Shown here one piece after another: positions 10,651 to 23,183 of a stretch of DNA of 64,000 nt (the first letter of the stretch is position 1; every line of letters starts with the position of its first letter). The notes under the pieces are model-generated. The model was given only the letters and a program-made list of their open reading frames with translations. It made no database searches and was not told the origin of the DNA. This stretch comes from Geotrypetes seraphini. Its lineage: Eukaryota > Chordata > Amphibia > Gymnophiona > Dermophiidae. The stretch is from NCBI RefSeq assembly GCF_902459505.1, contig NC_047090.1, positions 52,904,001 to 52,968,000 on the forward strand, written 5' to 3'. The translations under genes were made by a program, and so were the position numbers.

Positions 10651-12156
10651 TAGAGAATGACACGGTGAAAAAATTGGTCCCCGTCACCGCCCCGTCCCCG
10701 TCTCACCATCCTCTGCACCGCCCCGTCACCGCCATTCCCTTCACCGCCCCGTCACCGCCACTGCTACCCCATTCACCGCCCCGTCACCGCCACTGCAACC
10801 CCATTCACCGCCCCGTCACCGTCACCGCTGCATACATAAAAGCCTCAAACGGGTACGATTTTATATACTTTTCTTTATTTACGTATAAAGGAAACATTCT
10901 TTAAAACTTTAAAACTTTAAAACTTAGTTAAATATTAGTTAATAACTATACAAAAACAAACACGACATGTACTTTTAATGCTTACAATGTTAGCCTACAT
11001 GGTAAGTAGACGCGGCCGCTGTACCTAATCGCGGCAAAGATCTCCCTGCCGTGATTAGCATAGTGACCGCGGCTACGGCTGCAAGTCTCCCCTCCCCCCA
11101 GCGATCACGGCAGGAGGGCACCCAACCCCTCCTGTAGACCCCCCAACGGCCCTCCCGACAATCGCAGCAGAAGGGTACCCAACCCCTTCTGCCGGTCCTC
11201 CCAATGGCCTCCCCTAAGATCGCCGGCAGGAGGGTACCCAACCCCTCCTGCTGGACCCCCCCCAACGAACCCTCCCACTCCGGAACCCCCTTAGTCTTAC
11301 TTTCCAAGTTGGACCGGACGGCACCTCACACGTATGGCCAGCAGGCTTGCCTCCGTCCAAATGAAGCAGGCCCGCCCCTACCCTGCCCAACCCACAGGAT
11401 CCTAGGGCCTGATTGGTCTAGGCACCTAAAGCCACTCCCGCTATAGGAGGGGCCTTAGGTGCTTGGGCCAATCAGGCCCTAGGATCCTGTGGGTTAGGCA
11501 GGGGAGGGGAGGGGCGGGCCCGCCTCATTTGGACGGAGGCAGGCCTGCTGGCCAGACGAGCGAGGAGCTGTCCGGTCCAACTTGGAAAGTAAGACTAAGG
11601 GTGGTGTTTCGGGATGGCGGGGTTTGTTGGGGGAGGGTCCGGCAGGAGGGGTTGGGCACCCTCCTATTGGCGATATAGGGGGCCATTGGGGGGGCCGGCA
11701 GGAGGGGTTGTGCACCCTCCTACCAGTGATCATAGGGGGGCTGTTGGGGAGCTGGCAGGAGGGGTTGGATATCCTCCTGCTGCGATCGTCGGGGGGGCTG
11801 TTGGGGTAGGCAGGAGGGGATGGGTACCCTCCTGCCGCGATCGTTGGGGAGGGCTGGTTCTGTCGGCATGAAGGGCTGAGCACCTTCCTGCCGGCGATCG
11901 TCGGGGGGGGGGCGGGTTCTATTGGCAGGAAGGATTGATCTGACAAATGAGGAGCACGGTGAAACACAGGTAAATAGCGGTTCCTAGAAGGGGGTACATT
12001 GGCCTGCGGGGACAAATCTTTTCACCGTTTTTGCGGGCGGTGAAAACTTTTGTCCCCGTGTCTGCGGCGATTTGGCTTTGGAGTCTCCATAACCCGCAGC
12101 CAAACCGCAGCCACGCCGCAGCTCCCTGCGGGGATCGCTCCCCGTGTCATTCTCTA
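10651..12156. mobile_element. Non-autonomous hAT, 1.5 kb, TAGAGAATGACACGG family
   Basis: It starts TAGAGAATGACACGGTG and ends CCCCGTGTCATTCTCTA, flanked by the perfect 8-bp duplication GGTCCCAA (10643-10650, 12157-12164). Near each end are short GC-rich tandem units (CCGCCCCGTCACC). The middle is a long inverted repeat (about 11290-11600) flanked by GGCAGGAGGG-type units. There is no transposase. It is inserted in the L2-like LINE. Confidence 0.9.
11290..11600. repeat. Long imperfect inverted repeat inside hAT
   Basis: CTTAGTCTTACTTTCCAAGT at the left arm is answered by ACTTGGAAAGTAAGACTAAG at the right. The arms also pair through CACAGGATCCTAGGGCCTGA. The centre is near 11445. Confidence 0.85.
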
Positions 12157-13097
12157 GGTCCCAATTCCCTAAGATACATTGGACCGAATTCAACAAACTC
12201 TACAATAAGTACAGCCACGCATCATGTGAACTTAACCACTGCCCGCCATATCTCCTGTCATCAGTGAGCACTAAGTTCCATACTAGAGAATGACACGGTG
12301 GCAGTTTACCCGCGGCTACCGCATTTAGCCACGGGTAACCCGCCGAAACGGTGAAAGAAATATAGCTGTGGCTGCGGAGACGGGGACAAGGCCATTCACC
12401 GCCCCGTGGAGCGGTGAATGGTCTTGTCTCCGCAGTGAGGCATCAAGGATCGCGCGGTCCCCGCAGCCCCACCCGCCCGATGGTAGCGTTTAGCCCGCTC
12501 CCTCCCTCCAGCTCACCTTAGTTTGCAGGCTTTCTTTTTCGGCGACCTGCACGCGCGGCTGCTCAGTATTCAATCTTCTGCTCTGACGCAACCGGAAACA
12601 GGAAGTTGCAGCAGAGCAGAAGATTGAACACTGAGCAGCCGCACGTGCAGGTCGCTGAAAAAGAAAGCCTGCAAACTAAGGTGAGCTGGAGGGAAGGAGC
12701 GGGCTAAACGCTACCATCGGGCGGGTGGGGGCTGTGGGGACCGCGCGATCGTTCGTGTTACTGCCTCTGTTTAGCATTTCTTTTTTTTTTTGTTTTAATC
12801 AATTTTTATTAGAATTTTATAATGAATATAAACAATACAGTCACCATTTGTAAACCAATCCGTAATATTACAATCTTTCCACAAGGCATATAAAAAAGAA
12901 AAAAAAGAGAAAACCCCCAACATAAGTATATCTCAATCCCGCCACCCAACATAAAGTAAACCAATATAGGCAATGATAATCCCCAACAAATTAAACACCA
13001 TGAGGAAGTCCTTTCGTTGTTCCTTCAAAAAGACTCCCAAGTAACCACACCTCTCCTCCCCCTCTATCCCACCCTCCCACCCCACATGAGGAAATAA

Positions 13098-16000
13098 TTA
13101 AATGCACTGAAATATTTTGTCCCAAGTCCGCCTTTGTAAGTCATAATAACCATAATGCTTAGCAGCTATACATTCCATCTGTGCAAGTTTTCGCAATTTC
13201 TCTAACCATTCCCCTTCTGGTGGAGCAACTAACTTCTTCCAATATAGTGCTATTAAACATTTGGCCGCTGCCAACCCCATTCTGACCAGTTTTGTCTGCC
13301 AAGGAACATCTCTAACATTATGTAACCCTAACAGACAAACTTGAGGTGAAAGTTGCAATGGATCCTGGATCCACAATGTCAAAGATCGTGTAACAGTAAC
13401 CCAAAATTTCTGAATCACCCCACAGTCCCACCAAATATGCATAAAAGATCCAGGGCCCTTACCACATCTCCAGCAAGAGTCTGAGACCTGAGGGTACATA
13501 ATGTGTAACCGTGCAGGTGTAAAATACCAGCGTGTTAAGATTTTATAAGCATTTTCTTGGACCAATATACAATGAGATGCTTTCTGTACCTCTATACAAA
13601 TACGGGACCAATCATCCGCAGAAAGATGCAGCCGGAGGTCCCGTTCCCACTGTTGTTTAAAAGGAAAGGAAATCACCACTCTACCGCGCAAGAACTTATA
13701 AAGAATGGAAATCGGTCTCGGTACTTTACTCAACAAAAGCCATAAGTTTTCCAAAGATTCAGTCCCCTGGGGATTTCCTTTATCCCAACCTTCCGAGATC
13801 ATAAAATGTCTCAATTGCATGTATGCAAAAAAGTCGCCTCTTAACCCAGGCTTCTTAGTCACCAATGCATCAAAAGTAGGTAAGCATCCCCCAACAAGTA
13901 CATCTCGAAATGTAAGAATCCCCATAGATTCCCACTTCTGAAACGCCCCCCTTTCCAAACCTGCAATAAACCGCGGTTCCCCCTTAATAGGAGCAAGCAT
14001 GGAAACTCCCCTACCACTCTTTTCCCTTTGACATAAAGAACCCCACATCCGTACTAAATGACAAAAGAACGGGTTCCCTTGCCCCTGCAATCGCTCTGAC
14101 AACGAGAAAGAGATCCACAGCCAATTATTCAGTGTACAATGCGGAACATAGCTTTGTTCTATTTGAACCCCAGGTTTAAACACCGCAATCTTTCAATCCA
14201 AAATAAAACGGAGTTGTGCAGCCTCGTAATACCAGTGCAGATTGGGCACTGCCCGTCCCCCATCCTCCCTAGCAGACCAAAGTACTTGTTGACTTAACCT
14301 GGGATGTTTCCCTTGCCAAATAAAATATCGAAATTCCTTATGCAATAGCTTCAAAAGTCCCCTAGGTACCGCTATGGGAAGCGTTTGGAATAGAAATAAC
14401 AGACGGGGTAAGATATTCATTTTGACAACAGCTATACGCCCCCACCAGGACAACCACAAACCCTTCCAAGCTTGCAAATCTCTCCGCACTAAACGCACTA
14501 TCCTAGAATAATTGAGATCATAAAGACATGATAAATCAGATGGAATCAAAATACCAAGATACCTAAGATGCCCCAGTACTCGCCTCACCGGAAAGGTGTC
14601 CGCCAACCTCTGCGCCTCCCCCTCCTCTAAAGAAATATTCAAAAATTCGGACTTGTCCATGTTGATCGTAAAGCCAGACAGACCTCTAAATTTCCCAAAT
14701 ACCTCCAACAACTCAGTAAGAGTAGCCTCCGGGTCCGTCACATAAAAAAGAATATCATCTGCGAATAGCGCCAATTTATGTTCCCGACCTCCTATATGAA
14801 TTCCCCGAACTGCCCCCAACTCCCGAATATAACAAGCCAAAGGTTCTAAATACAAAGCAAACAGTAAAGGGGAGAGTGGACAACCCTGTCGGGTCCCTCT
14901 TGTAATAGAGAAGAAATCAGTATAAAGCCCATTAATTTTAATACAAGCCCTCGGTGTCAAATAAAAATTCCTTATCCATTTTTCATACATTCCCCCAATT
15001 CCCATCCGTTCCATTACTGCCCATAAAAAATTCCAATTGACCTGATCAAAGGCCTTTTCAGCGTCTATGGATAATAAGACCATTTTACTATGTTGTTGCT
15101 GTGCCTCCCAGATCAAATGTAAAGTTCTACGTATATTATCTCCCACTTGACGCTTCTGGATAAATCCAGCCTGATCAACATGGACAAGTCCCGGTAACAC
15201 TCATCCCAATCTCAATGCCAACACCTTCGCCAAAATTTTAGCATCAACATTTAATAATGAGATGGGACGATATGCTCCACACTGCTCCGGGTCCCGTCCC
15301 GGTTTCAACAATACTGTGATCCCTGCTTCTCCCATAGTAGATGGCAAAGAGCCCCCGTCTCGCACTCCATTACCAACCCTCACCAACAGGGAAACAATCT
15401 GCTCCCTAAAGGTCTTATAGAACACATTCGGTAGCCCATCTAATCCCGGAGATTTTCCCCCTTTTAAACCCCGTATGACCCCAGACACCTCCCCCTCCAT
15501 TATGGGAAGATCCAACCCCTCTTGTTCCAAATCCGAGAGCTTTGGCAAAGGGACCATGTCTAAAAAATCTGCAATCTTAGAACCCTCACTCAAGTTGTCC
15601 CCACGATATAACTCTGCAAAAAATGTAGCAAACTGGTTATGAATATCCTTATCAGTCCTATACCTAACTCCATCAGGTCCACGAATACTCTGAATAGTAG
15701 CAGACATCCTTCGGGCCCGCAAATAGCGGGCTAGCATAGCACTAGACCGATTTCCATTCTCGAACATAGCCTGTTTCAATTGTGTCTTTCTAAAAGCTAA
15801 ATCCTCAAGCTGTAGTTGGTGTAATTCCAATCGTACTTTACTCAAGGCCTCATATACCCTAGGCCTAGGATCAAATTGATGTTGTTTTTCTAAATCCACC
15901 AATTGCTCCCGCAATCTCAAAGAGCGTTTAGCTTTGTCCCGTTTCTTACGGGCCCCCCATTTAACAAAAATACCCCGAATAACAGCTTTCAGCGCATCCC

Positions 16001-17006
16001 AAAGTATCCCATCCCTTACTTCCCCATTGTCATTTATATATAGATAGTCTACAATAGAATCCTTCACTTCTTGTAATATAATAGGGTCCCCTAAAAGTGA
16101 TTCATTTAAACGCCAAAATCTGTTACCTGATTGTATCCTAAGTCCCTTGCATACCACCCAGACAGGAGCGTGATCGGAGATCTGAATATTACCAAGCTCC
16201 GCCTCTTGAATCCCGCCCCAAAGATTTCTATGTACCCAAATACCATCTATTCTCGTGTAAGTTTGGGTAGCATTAGAGAAATGAGAATAAGTCCTCTGAG
16301 TACCATGTAGCAATCTCCAACAATCCACCAATCCCAATAGATGCATAAACCTGATCAAGGCCTTACTGTGACGTCGGAGAACCACTCGTCCCCCCCTGGA
16401 GTGATCTAAGGATAGATCTGGGCACACATTAAAATCCCCTCCACAAAAAATCGCTCCCTTTGTGAAAGCAGTCAAGTCATCTGTGAGACCAGAATAATAA
16501 CGTGATTGATCAGTGTTAGGCCCATATATATTAATGATAGTAGTCACTTTATCCTGTATCTTACCCCGTATAGCTAAACAGCGTCCCGCCCTATCTTTGA
16601 AAACCTCATCCACCTCCAGCCCTATCCCCTTACGAACCAAAACAGCTAAACCCCCCACCCTCTGTGTGCCTCTAGCCCTATGAGTCCACACTTGATCATA
16701 ATGTTGAGTGTGCAATAACCGCTCGTCCCTCGATCTTAAGTGAGTTTCTTGCAGTAAACATATATCCCACTTCAGCCTATGCAGTTCACGAAAAACTATA
16801 CTACGCTTTCCAGGGTTATTTAATCCATTAACATTCCACGAGCCTAGGACAAGAGAACTATCATTCCTCAAATGACCCCCCCTACCCCCACCCCCCCTAC
16901 CCCCACTCCCCCCCTCCCTCCCCCCCTGCTGTCTATACGACCCCGACATACCCAAGATCTGGGCAGCCAATGAGAAGAAGTAAGGTCTCCCCCCCACAGA
17001 AGGCAA
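13098..17006 (-). pseudogene. L1 ORF2 (APE endonuclease + reverse transcriptase), two stops
   Basis: One reading frame of about 1300 codons runs the whole way and is broken only by TGA codons at 15203-15201 and 14195-14193. The endonuclease shows SWNVNGLNNP, LLQETH, NIYGPN, GGDFNV and ISDHAPVW, so the key residues are present. RT motifs follow: GAYRPISLLN, DAEKAFDQVNW, GTRQGCPLSPLLFALY and LFADDILFY (catalytic FADD). The C-terminus has C-x2-C-x8-H-x4-C (from CWRCGKG to WWDC), typical of L1. The first TGA lies in a context consistent with CpG decay of an Arg codon; the second replaces a probable Trp. The chosen start (17006) precedes a Gly/Arg-rich lead-in; a later Met is possible. Confidence 0.9.
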
Positions 17007-17312
17007 CTTAGTCCTTTTATACCAGCGTCACTCTTCCATATCCTTAAAACCATAAATGCCCATTACAATGAACAACATCAGTAATAGAATAAGTAAAATA
17101 ATAATCCCACAGACAATAATTCTTGCCATGGAAAACTCATACTAAGTTCTATACATAACCTCATGCTGAATATGCAAAATCAAATTAGTCATTTCAAAAA
17201 GCAATCTGTAGAACCCCTGGCAAATACCAGACTCCCCTAAACTAGGACCGAACGTCCTAGAGAAAAAAGAGGAGGAAGCAAAGAAAAAATGGGTAATAAT
17301 CCCCTCAATCCA

Positions 17313-18317
17313 TCAGGTCTGATCCTTTAAATGCCGCTTCCCCGCACGCCCAACAGTGGACCAAACTCCAGTGGAACGCTTCTCTGCCTTCTTAGATACA
17401 GGCACTGGAACCTCAGGAACATTCTTGCACCCCAGTTCTTTCAGGGCTGCCCACGCCTCTTCCACATCACCAACACGTTTGGATTTGCCATCAATCGTGA
17501 TCCATACCCCAAAGGGAAATAACCAGCGGTAGCGATGACCCTCAGCCCGCAGCAATTGCGTTATCTGTTGAAAGTTCCGACGTTTTTGCAGAGTGGTCCA
17601 GGCTAAGTCTTGAAAGATGCCCACCGAGATATTATTCCAACGATATTCCTTCTTGCGCCTCGCTATTTGTAGAATATTTTCTTTGATCCCAAAATCCTGG
17701 AAGCAAGCAATAATGTCCTTAGGCCCTGCACTTCGTGCAGGACCCAAACTGCGGTGTGCCCTCACTAGCACTATTTGATCAGTCAGGGAGCCATGTGCTT
17801 CAGTGAGTAAATCAGCACAGATCTTTTTCACCACTGCAGCCCCATCCTTATACTCCTCCAGCTCTGGGATGCCCTTAAAACGCAAGTTGCATCTGCGTGA
17901 TCTATTTTCCAAATCCTCCACCTGAGTTTGCAACATCTGGATGGAGGACGGCAGTTGATTCAATTCAGCTTGCATATTCAACAGATCTTGTGTCATCTCC
18001 GAAACGCGATCCTCCGTGTCTCCCACTCGACCTCCTAATTCAGCCACCTCAGACCGCAGTTCCGTCATCGCTGCTTTTAAGTCCTGGCGAACACCCACCA
18101 TTTCCTTCTTAAGATCTCGAAACCACTCCTGTAATACCTGGGGGGTGATCGCTTCAACTGGTGTGCTCTCGATGGCAATCTCTTCCTCGTCCGATTCCAC
18201 GTGCACCGGCGCCATTTTTTTTTTACAACCCGGCAATCCGCTACCGCCCGCGGTTGCCGATTTCTCCCCTTCAGGCAAAGGGAATCGAAATTTGTCTAAC
18301 TTCTTACGGGTCTCCAT
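17313..18317 (-). CDS. L1 ORF1 protein, intact
   Basis: The frame of 334 residues is open. The N-terminus is basic then acidic (DEEEIAIES). A coiled coil covers about 70-145, with regular heptads from LKKEMVGVRQDL to LQTQVEDLENRS. RCNLRFKGIPE opens the RRM-like domain (about 145-245). The C-terminal domain runs to about 310. This is the canonical L1 ORF1p layout: a trimeric RNA chaperone that coats the LINE transcript in the cytoplasm. The start ATG is the first in the frame after the 135-bp leader. It lies 306 bp upstream of ORF2. Confidence 0.9.
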   Translation of the reverse strand: METRKKLDKFRFPLPEGEKSATAGGSGLPGCKKKMAPVHVESDEEEIAIESTPVEAITPQVLQEWFRDLKKEMVGVRQDLKAAMTELRSEVAELGGRVGDTEDRVSEMTQDLLNMQAELNQLPSSIQMLQTQVEDLENRSRRCNLRFKGIPELEEYKDGAAVVKKICADLLTEAHGSLTDQIVLVRAHRSLGPARSAGPKDIIACFQDFGIKENILQIARRKKEYRWNNISVGIFQDLAWTTLQKRRNFQQITQLLRAEGHRYRWLFPFGVWITIDGKSKRVGDVEEAWAALKELGCKNVPEVPVPVSKKAEKRSTGVWSTVGRAGKRHLKDQT

Positions 18318-18973
18318 CTCAGCTGTTGTCCCGCAGTATCAGCAAGAATATAACTCCTTCGGTCAGAACGCTGCAATTTTAATATTTCTCCCGTGCCTCC
18401 ACGGAGCTCTCTGCTCAAGCAGCCATCCTGTGAGCTGACGTCACTTCCTCCTTCTGTTTAGCATTTCTTGTAGGAGTATGTTGTCCCATTTTGTTGTTTT
18501 ATTTGGTCAGATTGGTGATCTGATTTTTATAACCCCCCCAATGATTCTGGAATCCTATAATTCCTTCTCTGACCTTCATCCCTCAGTGTGACAGCAGTAC
18601 TGTATTTGTTGGTTTTTTTTTAATTGTGAAATAGTTTTATCTAATCAACGTGCTCTTTATAGTGGTGAGATGAGGGTTCGAGCAGAAAGCAGGAACAGGC
18701 TTTCCTCATTTAGGTCCTGAACCAGGCCTGCTCAAAGATCTGTTAACCAATCTTAGCCAACACCTCAAACAAATTAGTTATTCAAAATATAATATTGTCA
18801 GCCAGTTCCAACTCACACTGGAAGGAGGGAGTGAAAAGGATTCTGGGCCAAGGGGATGAAGATGGAAAGAAAAACTCACAGCAGGAAAGAAAGGGGAGGA
18901 CAGGCAGGTGAGCCAGATGCTGGAAGCAGGGGAGGGGGAAGAAAGAGGGAGAGAAGCTAGATGGGGTTGAAAA

Positions 18974-20543
18974 TAGAGAGTTGCGCGGGGACAGAAATCC
19001 CACCCGTCCCCACCCGTCCCCGCCAAAGTCCCACCCGTCCCCACCCGTCCCCGTGAGGACTCCCACCCGTCCCCACCCGTCCCCGCAAGGAATCCCTCCG
19101 TCCCCACCCGTCCCCGCGAGGAATCCCCTCCGTCCCCACCCGTCCCCGCGAGGAATCCCCTACGTCCCCGCCTGTCCCTATAAACTACAGAAATAGTTAT
19201 TTCATTTAATTATGCTACTGAATTAAAGGCTCTGGTAGAAACCCATTTAAAAATAAGCAAAAAGACTTTATTAATTTGGAAATATTAATTGGGAAGAATA
19301 CATACTTTGTAAACGGGTTTCTACCAGAGCCTCTAATGTTTATAAATTTTTATCAACACAACTAATATACTACTTTATCCTTAAGCAAAAAAAAAAAAAT
19401 AATAATTTTTTTCCTACCTTTATTGCCTGGTTTCTGCTTTCTTCATGTTCTCATTCAATTCCTTCCATCCACTGCCTCTCTTCTCTCTGTGTCTTCCATT
19501 TGCTCTGTTACTGTGCCTCTCCCTTTCTCCCCCCTCCCAAATTGGTCTGGCACCCATCTTTTTCCCTCCGCTCCCCCCATAGTCTGGCACCTCTGTCTTC
19601 TTCCCTGCCAGCGTCTTCTTCCCATTCCCTCTTCCCCATTTCCTTTCAGTGTCCTTCTCCCCCACCATCTTTCCCATGTCCTGTCAGGCAGCATCCTTCT
19701 CCCCTCTCTGCCTTCCCCATGTCCTTTCAGTGGCATTCTCCACCCCTTTGTCTTCCCCAGTGCTTTCAGGGTCCTTCCCCCCCCTTTCTCCCGTTTACCC
19801 CATGTCCTTTCAGCGTTCTTTTCCACCCCTTTGTCTTCCCCAGTACTTTCAGCGGCCTTCTCCCCCCTTAAGCGTCTTTTCTTCTCCACTCCACCTTTCC
19901 TCCCTCCCTGCCTCCACCTTTGTGGCGCTTTTGCACCCGACCGACAACAGAACAGGCCCGGTCGGACAAATCTCCCTGTCCTGTAGCCGCGAATCTAAAT
20001 TACCTTCTTACAGCAGCTGGAGTAGTGAAGCTGCTGTAAGAGGTAATTTAGATTCGCGGCTACAGGGCAGGGAGATTTGTCGGCCGGGCCTGTTGTCGGT
20101 CGATCGGGGGATCTGACCGGCTGTGCACATTCTCCGGGGCGGTCCGCCCCCTCCCCCCTCTTTCGTACGCCATTGCCTTCTTCCTACCTGCCCTGCCGCA
20201 CACAGCCGACCGGAAGTCTTCCTGATGTCAGCGCTGACGTCAGAGGAAGGGAGGGCTTTGCTTAAGCCCTCCCTCCGACGTCAGCGCTGACATCGGGAAG
20301 ATTTCCGTTCGGATGTGTGCTGCGACAGGGCAGGTAAGGAGAAGGAGACTACCCTCGCGGCTCGACCAACCCCGCTGCGATCCAACCCCGCAGGAACCCC
20401 GCGACCCTCGGAGGCGTCCCCACGGGATCCCCGCGACCCTAGGGGGCGTCCCCACGGGATCCCCGTGACCCAAAGGGGGAACCCGCGGGATCCCCGCGGG
20501 TCCCGCGGGATTCCCGTCATCCCCGTTCCCGTGCAGCTCTCTA
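18974..20543 (-). mobile_element. Non-autonomous hAT, TAGAGAGTTGCGCGG family, copy 1
   Basis: It starts TAGAGAGTTGCGCGGGG and ends CCGTGCAGCTCTCTA and is flanked by the perfect 8-bp duplication GTTGAAAA (18966-18973, 20544-20551). The first 200 bp are tandem copies of a CCGTCCCC-ACCCGTCCCC unit and the last 200 bp hold CGGGATCCCCGCGACCC-type units. An inverted pair (GGCTCTGGTAGAAACCC, GGGTTTCTACCAGAGCC) and a 55-bp palindrome near 20010 lie inside. The element at 37034-39069 is its inverted relative. No transposase is present. Confidence 0.9.
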
Positions 20544-21605
20544 GTTGAAAAGCAGAGACACACTGGTATGGAAGAGGAAGATAGGGGAAATCTGGATACA
20601 GGAAGGTAACAGAAAGAGGGGAAATTATGTGCATGGGGCATAGGGACAGAGACATAAAGGGGACATGCCATGGGGATGGTATATTGACACGGGGGGGGGG
20701 CAAAGGCACATATATAGGGTAGATATTAGAAATGGGGAAAATAGGAGCACAGAAGCGAGATGGTTTGTGGGGATGGGACAGGGACCGAGCTCGCAGGCTC
20801 CAGTGGCTTGCACAAATTACATTGTAACGTGCCATGAAAATAAGAGGGAGGAAGGTAGATAGATAGGCCACATGAGAGGAGCTGAAGGGTGGTAGAAAGG
20901 AACAGATGGTAAAGGAGGGAGGGAAGGGTGGTGGTGGAAAGGAATAGAACAGACATTGAAGGAGGGTGGAGAGGAACAGACCCTGAAGGGAAATGTGGAA
21001 GACAGAGTGGGGAGAAGATGCTGGAAGGGAAGAAGACAGATGCCAGACTATGGGGGAGCGGAGGGAAGAATATGGGTGCTAGACCAATTGGGGGGGGTGT
21101 GAAGGGAGAGGCACAGTAACAGCAAATGGAAGACGCAGAGAGAAGACACACAGTGGATGGAAGGAATTGAATGAGAAGATGTGGAAAGCAGAAACCACAC
21201 AACAAAGGTAGAAAAAAAAAATTCTATTTATTTATTTATTTTTTGCTTTAGGATAAAGTAGTATATTAGTTGTGTTGATAAAAATTTATAAACAAAGCCC
21301 TACCAGCTGAACATCTCTTTCTCTAGTTCAGAAGCAGGAACTTTGATTTATAAGAAAGGAATAAGCTAAATATTACAGTACTAAGGCTTATATGAATGCT
21401 GCGGGGACGGTGACAGGGCGGTGAATGGGATGGCAGTGGCAGTGACGGGGCAGTGAAAAGGATGACGGTGACGGGGTGGTGAAGGGAACGGCGGTGACGG
21501 AGCGGTGCAGAGGATGGGGGGACGGGGACAGGGCGGTGACGGGGACAGATTTTTTCCCCGTGTCATTCTCTATTCCGTACCTTACTCCTACACTGGATAC
21601 AAACC

Positions 21606-22997
21606 ATGCTCACAGATGGCATTTTCCCGAATGACCTCAGCGAAATCATCATCACCCCAATCTTAAAAGACCCAAAAGGACCAACAGACCTCTCATCCAA
21701 CTACAGACCAATGGCCTCAATACTTCTATATATCAAACTAACAGAAGGATTAGTAGCCAAATTCCTCACCAACTATATCGAGGACCATAACTTACTCCAT
21801 CCCACGCAATCCGGCTTCAGAACTAACTTCAGCACAGAGAAACTACTAGGCTCCCTTATCGATACAGCAAGACAACACCTCAGCATTGGAAAAAAAATGC
21901 TGCTCATACAGTTGGACCTGATGGCGGCATTTGACCTGGTAGACCATAACATCCTACTGCAAATCTTGGACTCAATAGGCATCTCAGATAAAGTATACTC
22001 ATGGTGTGAAGGTTTCTTAAAATCCAGAACATACAAAGAAAAATCCAAACCTTGGTCCAACCCCTGCGGCGTTCCACAAGGGTCCCCACTGTCCCCTATT
22101 CTCTTCAACCTATATACGGCCTCTCTTGGCATTTACTTGAACAAACAAGGCCTATCCTCTTATAGCTATGCTAATGACATCACCATCCTCATTCCTTTCG
22201 ACCAACCAATGCTCTTAATGTCAGACACACTACACAGAACTCTAGCTACAGTTATGACTTGGATGGAAGACCACAAACTGAAACTCAACCCAGACAAAAC
22301 TAAATTCATCCTCCTAGAAAATAACAAAATCCCAACCATAACCAACTTAGAAATCAACTCTATCAACTACCCTTTGCAAACCACCCTAAAACTTCTAGGT
22401 ATGACTATTGACAGAGGCTGCACCATGCAACCACAAATTAACAAAACAATACAGAAATCTTTCGCAGTTATGAGAAACCTTAGACAAGTCCGAAAATTCT
22501 TCGAAAAAACACAATTTCAGCTCCTAGTACAATCTCTAATCCTAAGTATCCTAGACTATTGCAACATCCTCTACCTCCCCTGCCCTGCAATAATGATTAA
22601 ACAACTACAGACAATTCAGAATACAGCTCTGAGACTCGTCTATTCATTGAAAAAACATGATCACATTACTGAGGCATTCATCAATTCTCATTGGCTTCCA
22701 ATCCAGGAAAGAATGCAATTTAAATTCTACTGTATACTATTTAAAACTATAAATGGAGACAGCCCAACCTACCTAAACGACCACCTCATCCAAACCACCT
22801 CTACCAGGCATAGAAAAACACCCCCCCATTCACTTACCCCCAATCAAAGAAGTAAAATGGAAAAAACTATACAACAGACTACTGGCCACTCAGGCAGCGA
22901 AGATAGACAACCAAGTCTCCAATCTATTGACAACAACCCCAGACTACAAGATGTTCAGAAAGGAAATAAAAACTATACTCTTCAAGAAATCCCTTAA
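21606..22997 (+). pseudogene. L2-like LINE reverse transcriptase region
   Basis: The 463-codon open frame holds NYRPMASILLYIKLTE, QSGFRTNFSTEKLLGSL, QLDLMAAFDLVDHNILL, GVPQGSPLSPILFNLY and the catalytic box, which here reads Y-A-N-D instead of Y-A-D-D. The thumb and C-terminal region (SILDYCNILYLP, LRLVYSLKKHDHITE) follow. The frame is open but the changed catalytic Asp argues against activity. It lies just right of the hAT that ends at 21572 and is colinear with the endonuclease upstream. Confidence 0.8.
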
Positions 22998-23183
22998 TAA
23001 AGCTTAATACCATGATAAAGCTTAACCCCCCTCTTACTATCCCCTCCCTAACCCCAGATCCTACTTTTCCCTCTCTTGGAAACCTTCTCTGATCTAACCT
23101 TTCTTCCATAACTCTTTTTGTAATCCGCTTTGAACCGAAAGGTAATGGCGGAATAGAAATCTGTAATGTAATGTAATGTAATG

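Larger units (their letters stand above)
12782..18452 (-). mobile_element. Near-complete L1-clade LINE, 5.7 kb
   Basis: It is flanked by the 16-bp duplication TCTGTTTAGCATTTCT (12766-12781, 18453-18468). On the minus strand it has a 135-bp 5' UTR that includes AAGTGACGTCAGCTCAC and an AGGATGGCTGC start, ORF1 (18317-17313), a 306-bp gap, ORF2 (17006-13098), a 3' UTR and a short A tail (T-run near 12782). Full length plus a perfect duplication suggests a recent insertion, after the hAT it sits in. Confidence 0.9.
12284..21572 (-). mobile_element. Non-autonomous hAT with nested L1 and second hAT
   Basis: It starts TAGAGAATGACACGGTGG and ends CCCCGTGTCATTCTCTA; the flanks are TTCCATAC (12276-12283) and TTCCGTAC (21573-21580), seven of eight matching. 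Without the L1 and the inner hAT it is about 2.0 kb. Its left 480 bp match, inverted, the right end of the hAT at 57089-58786, including a long inverted repeat (about 12495-12712), so it belongs to the same family in opposite orientation. It interrupts the L2-like LINE. Confidence 0.8.
8038..23183 (+). mobile_element. L2-like LINE, split by two hAT insertions
   Basis: Three pieces belong together: about 8038-10650 (endonuclease, internally duplicated), 12157-12283, and 21573-23183 (reverse transcriptase and 3' end). The breaks coincide exactly with two hAT elements carrying target duplications, and the LINE sequence is colinear across both. The 3' end is a short tandem ATGTA tail (about 23162-23183) after a TTTGAACCGAAAGGTAATG stretch, as in L2/CR1-group LINEs. 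The 5' boundary is approximate. Confidence 0.75.

Noticed and set aside
19423-19986. Long open frames on both strands (up to 187 codons)
   Set aside because: They arise from the C/T-rich minisatellite inside a hAT; the same unit is open in many frames at 37.8-38.6 kb.
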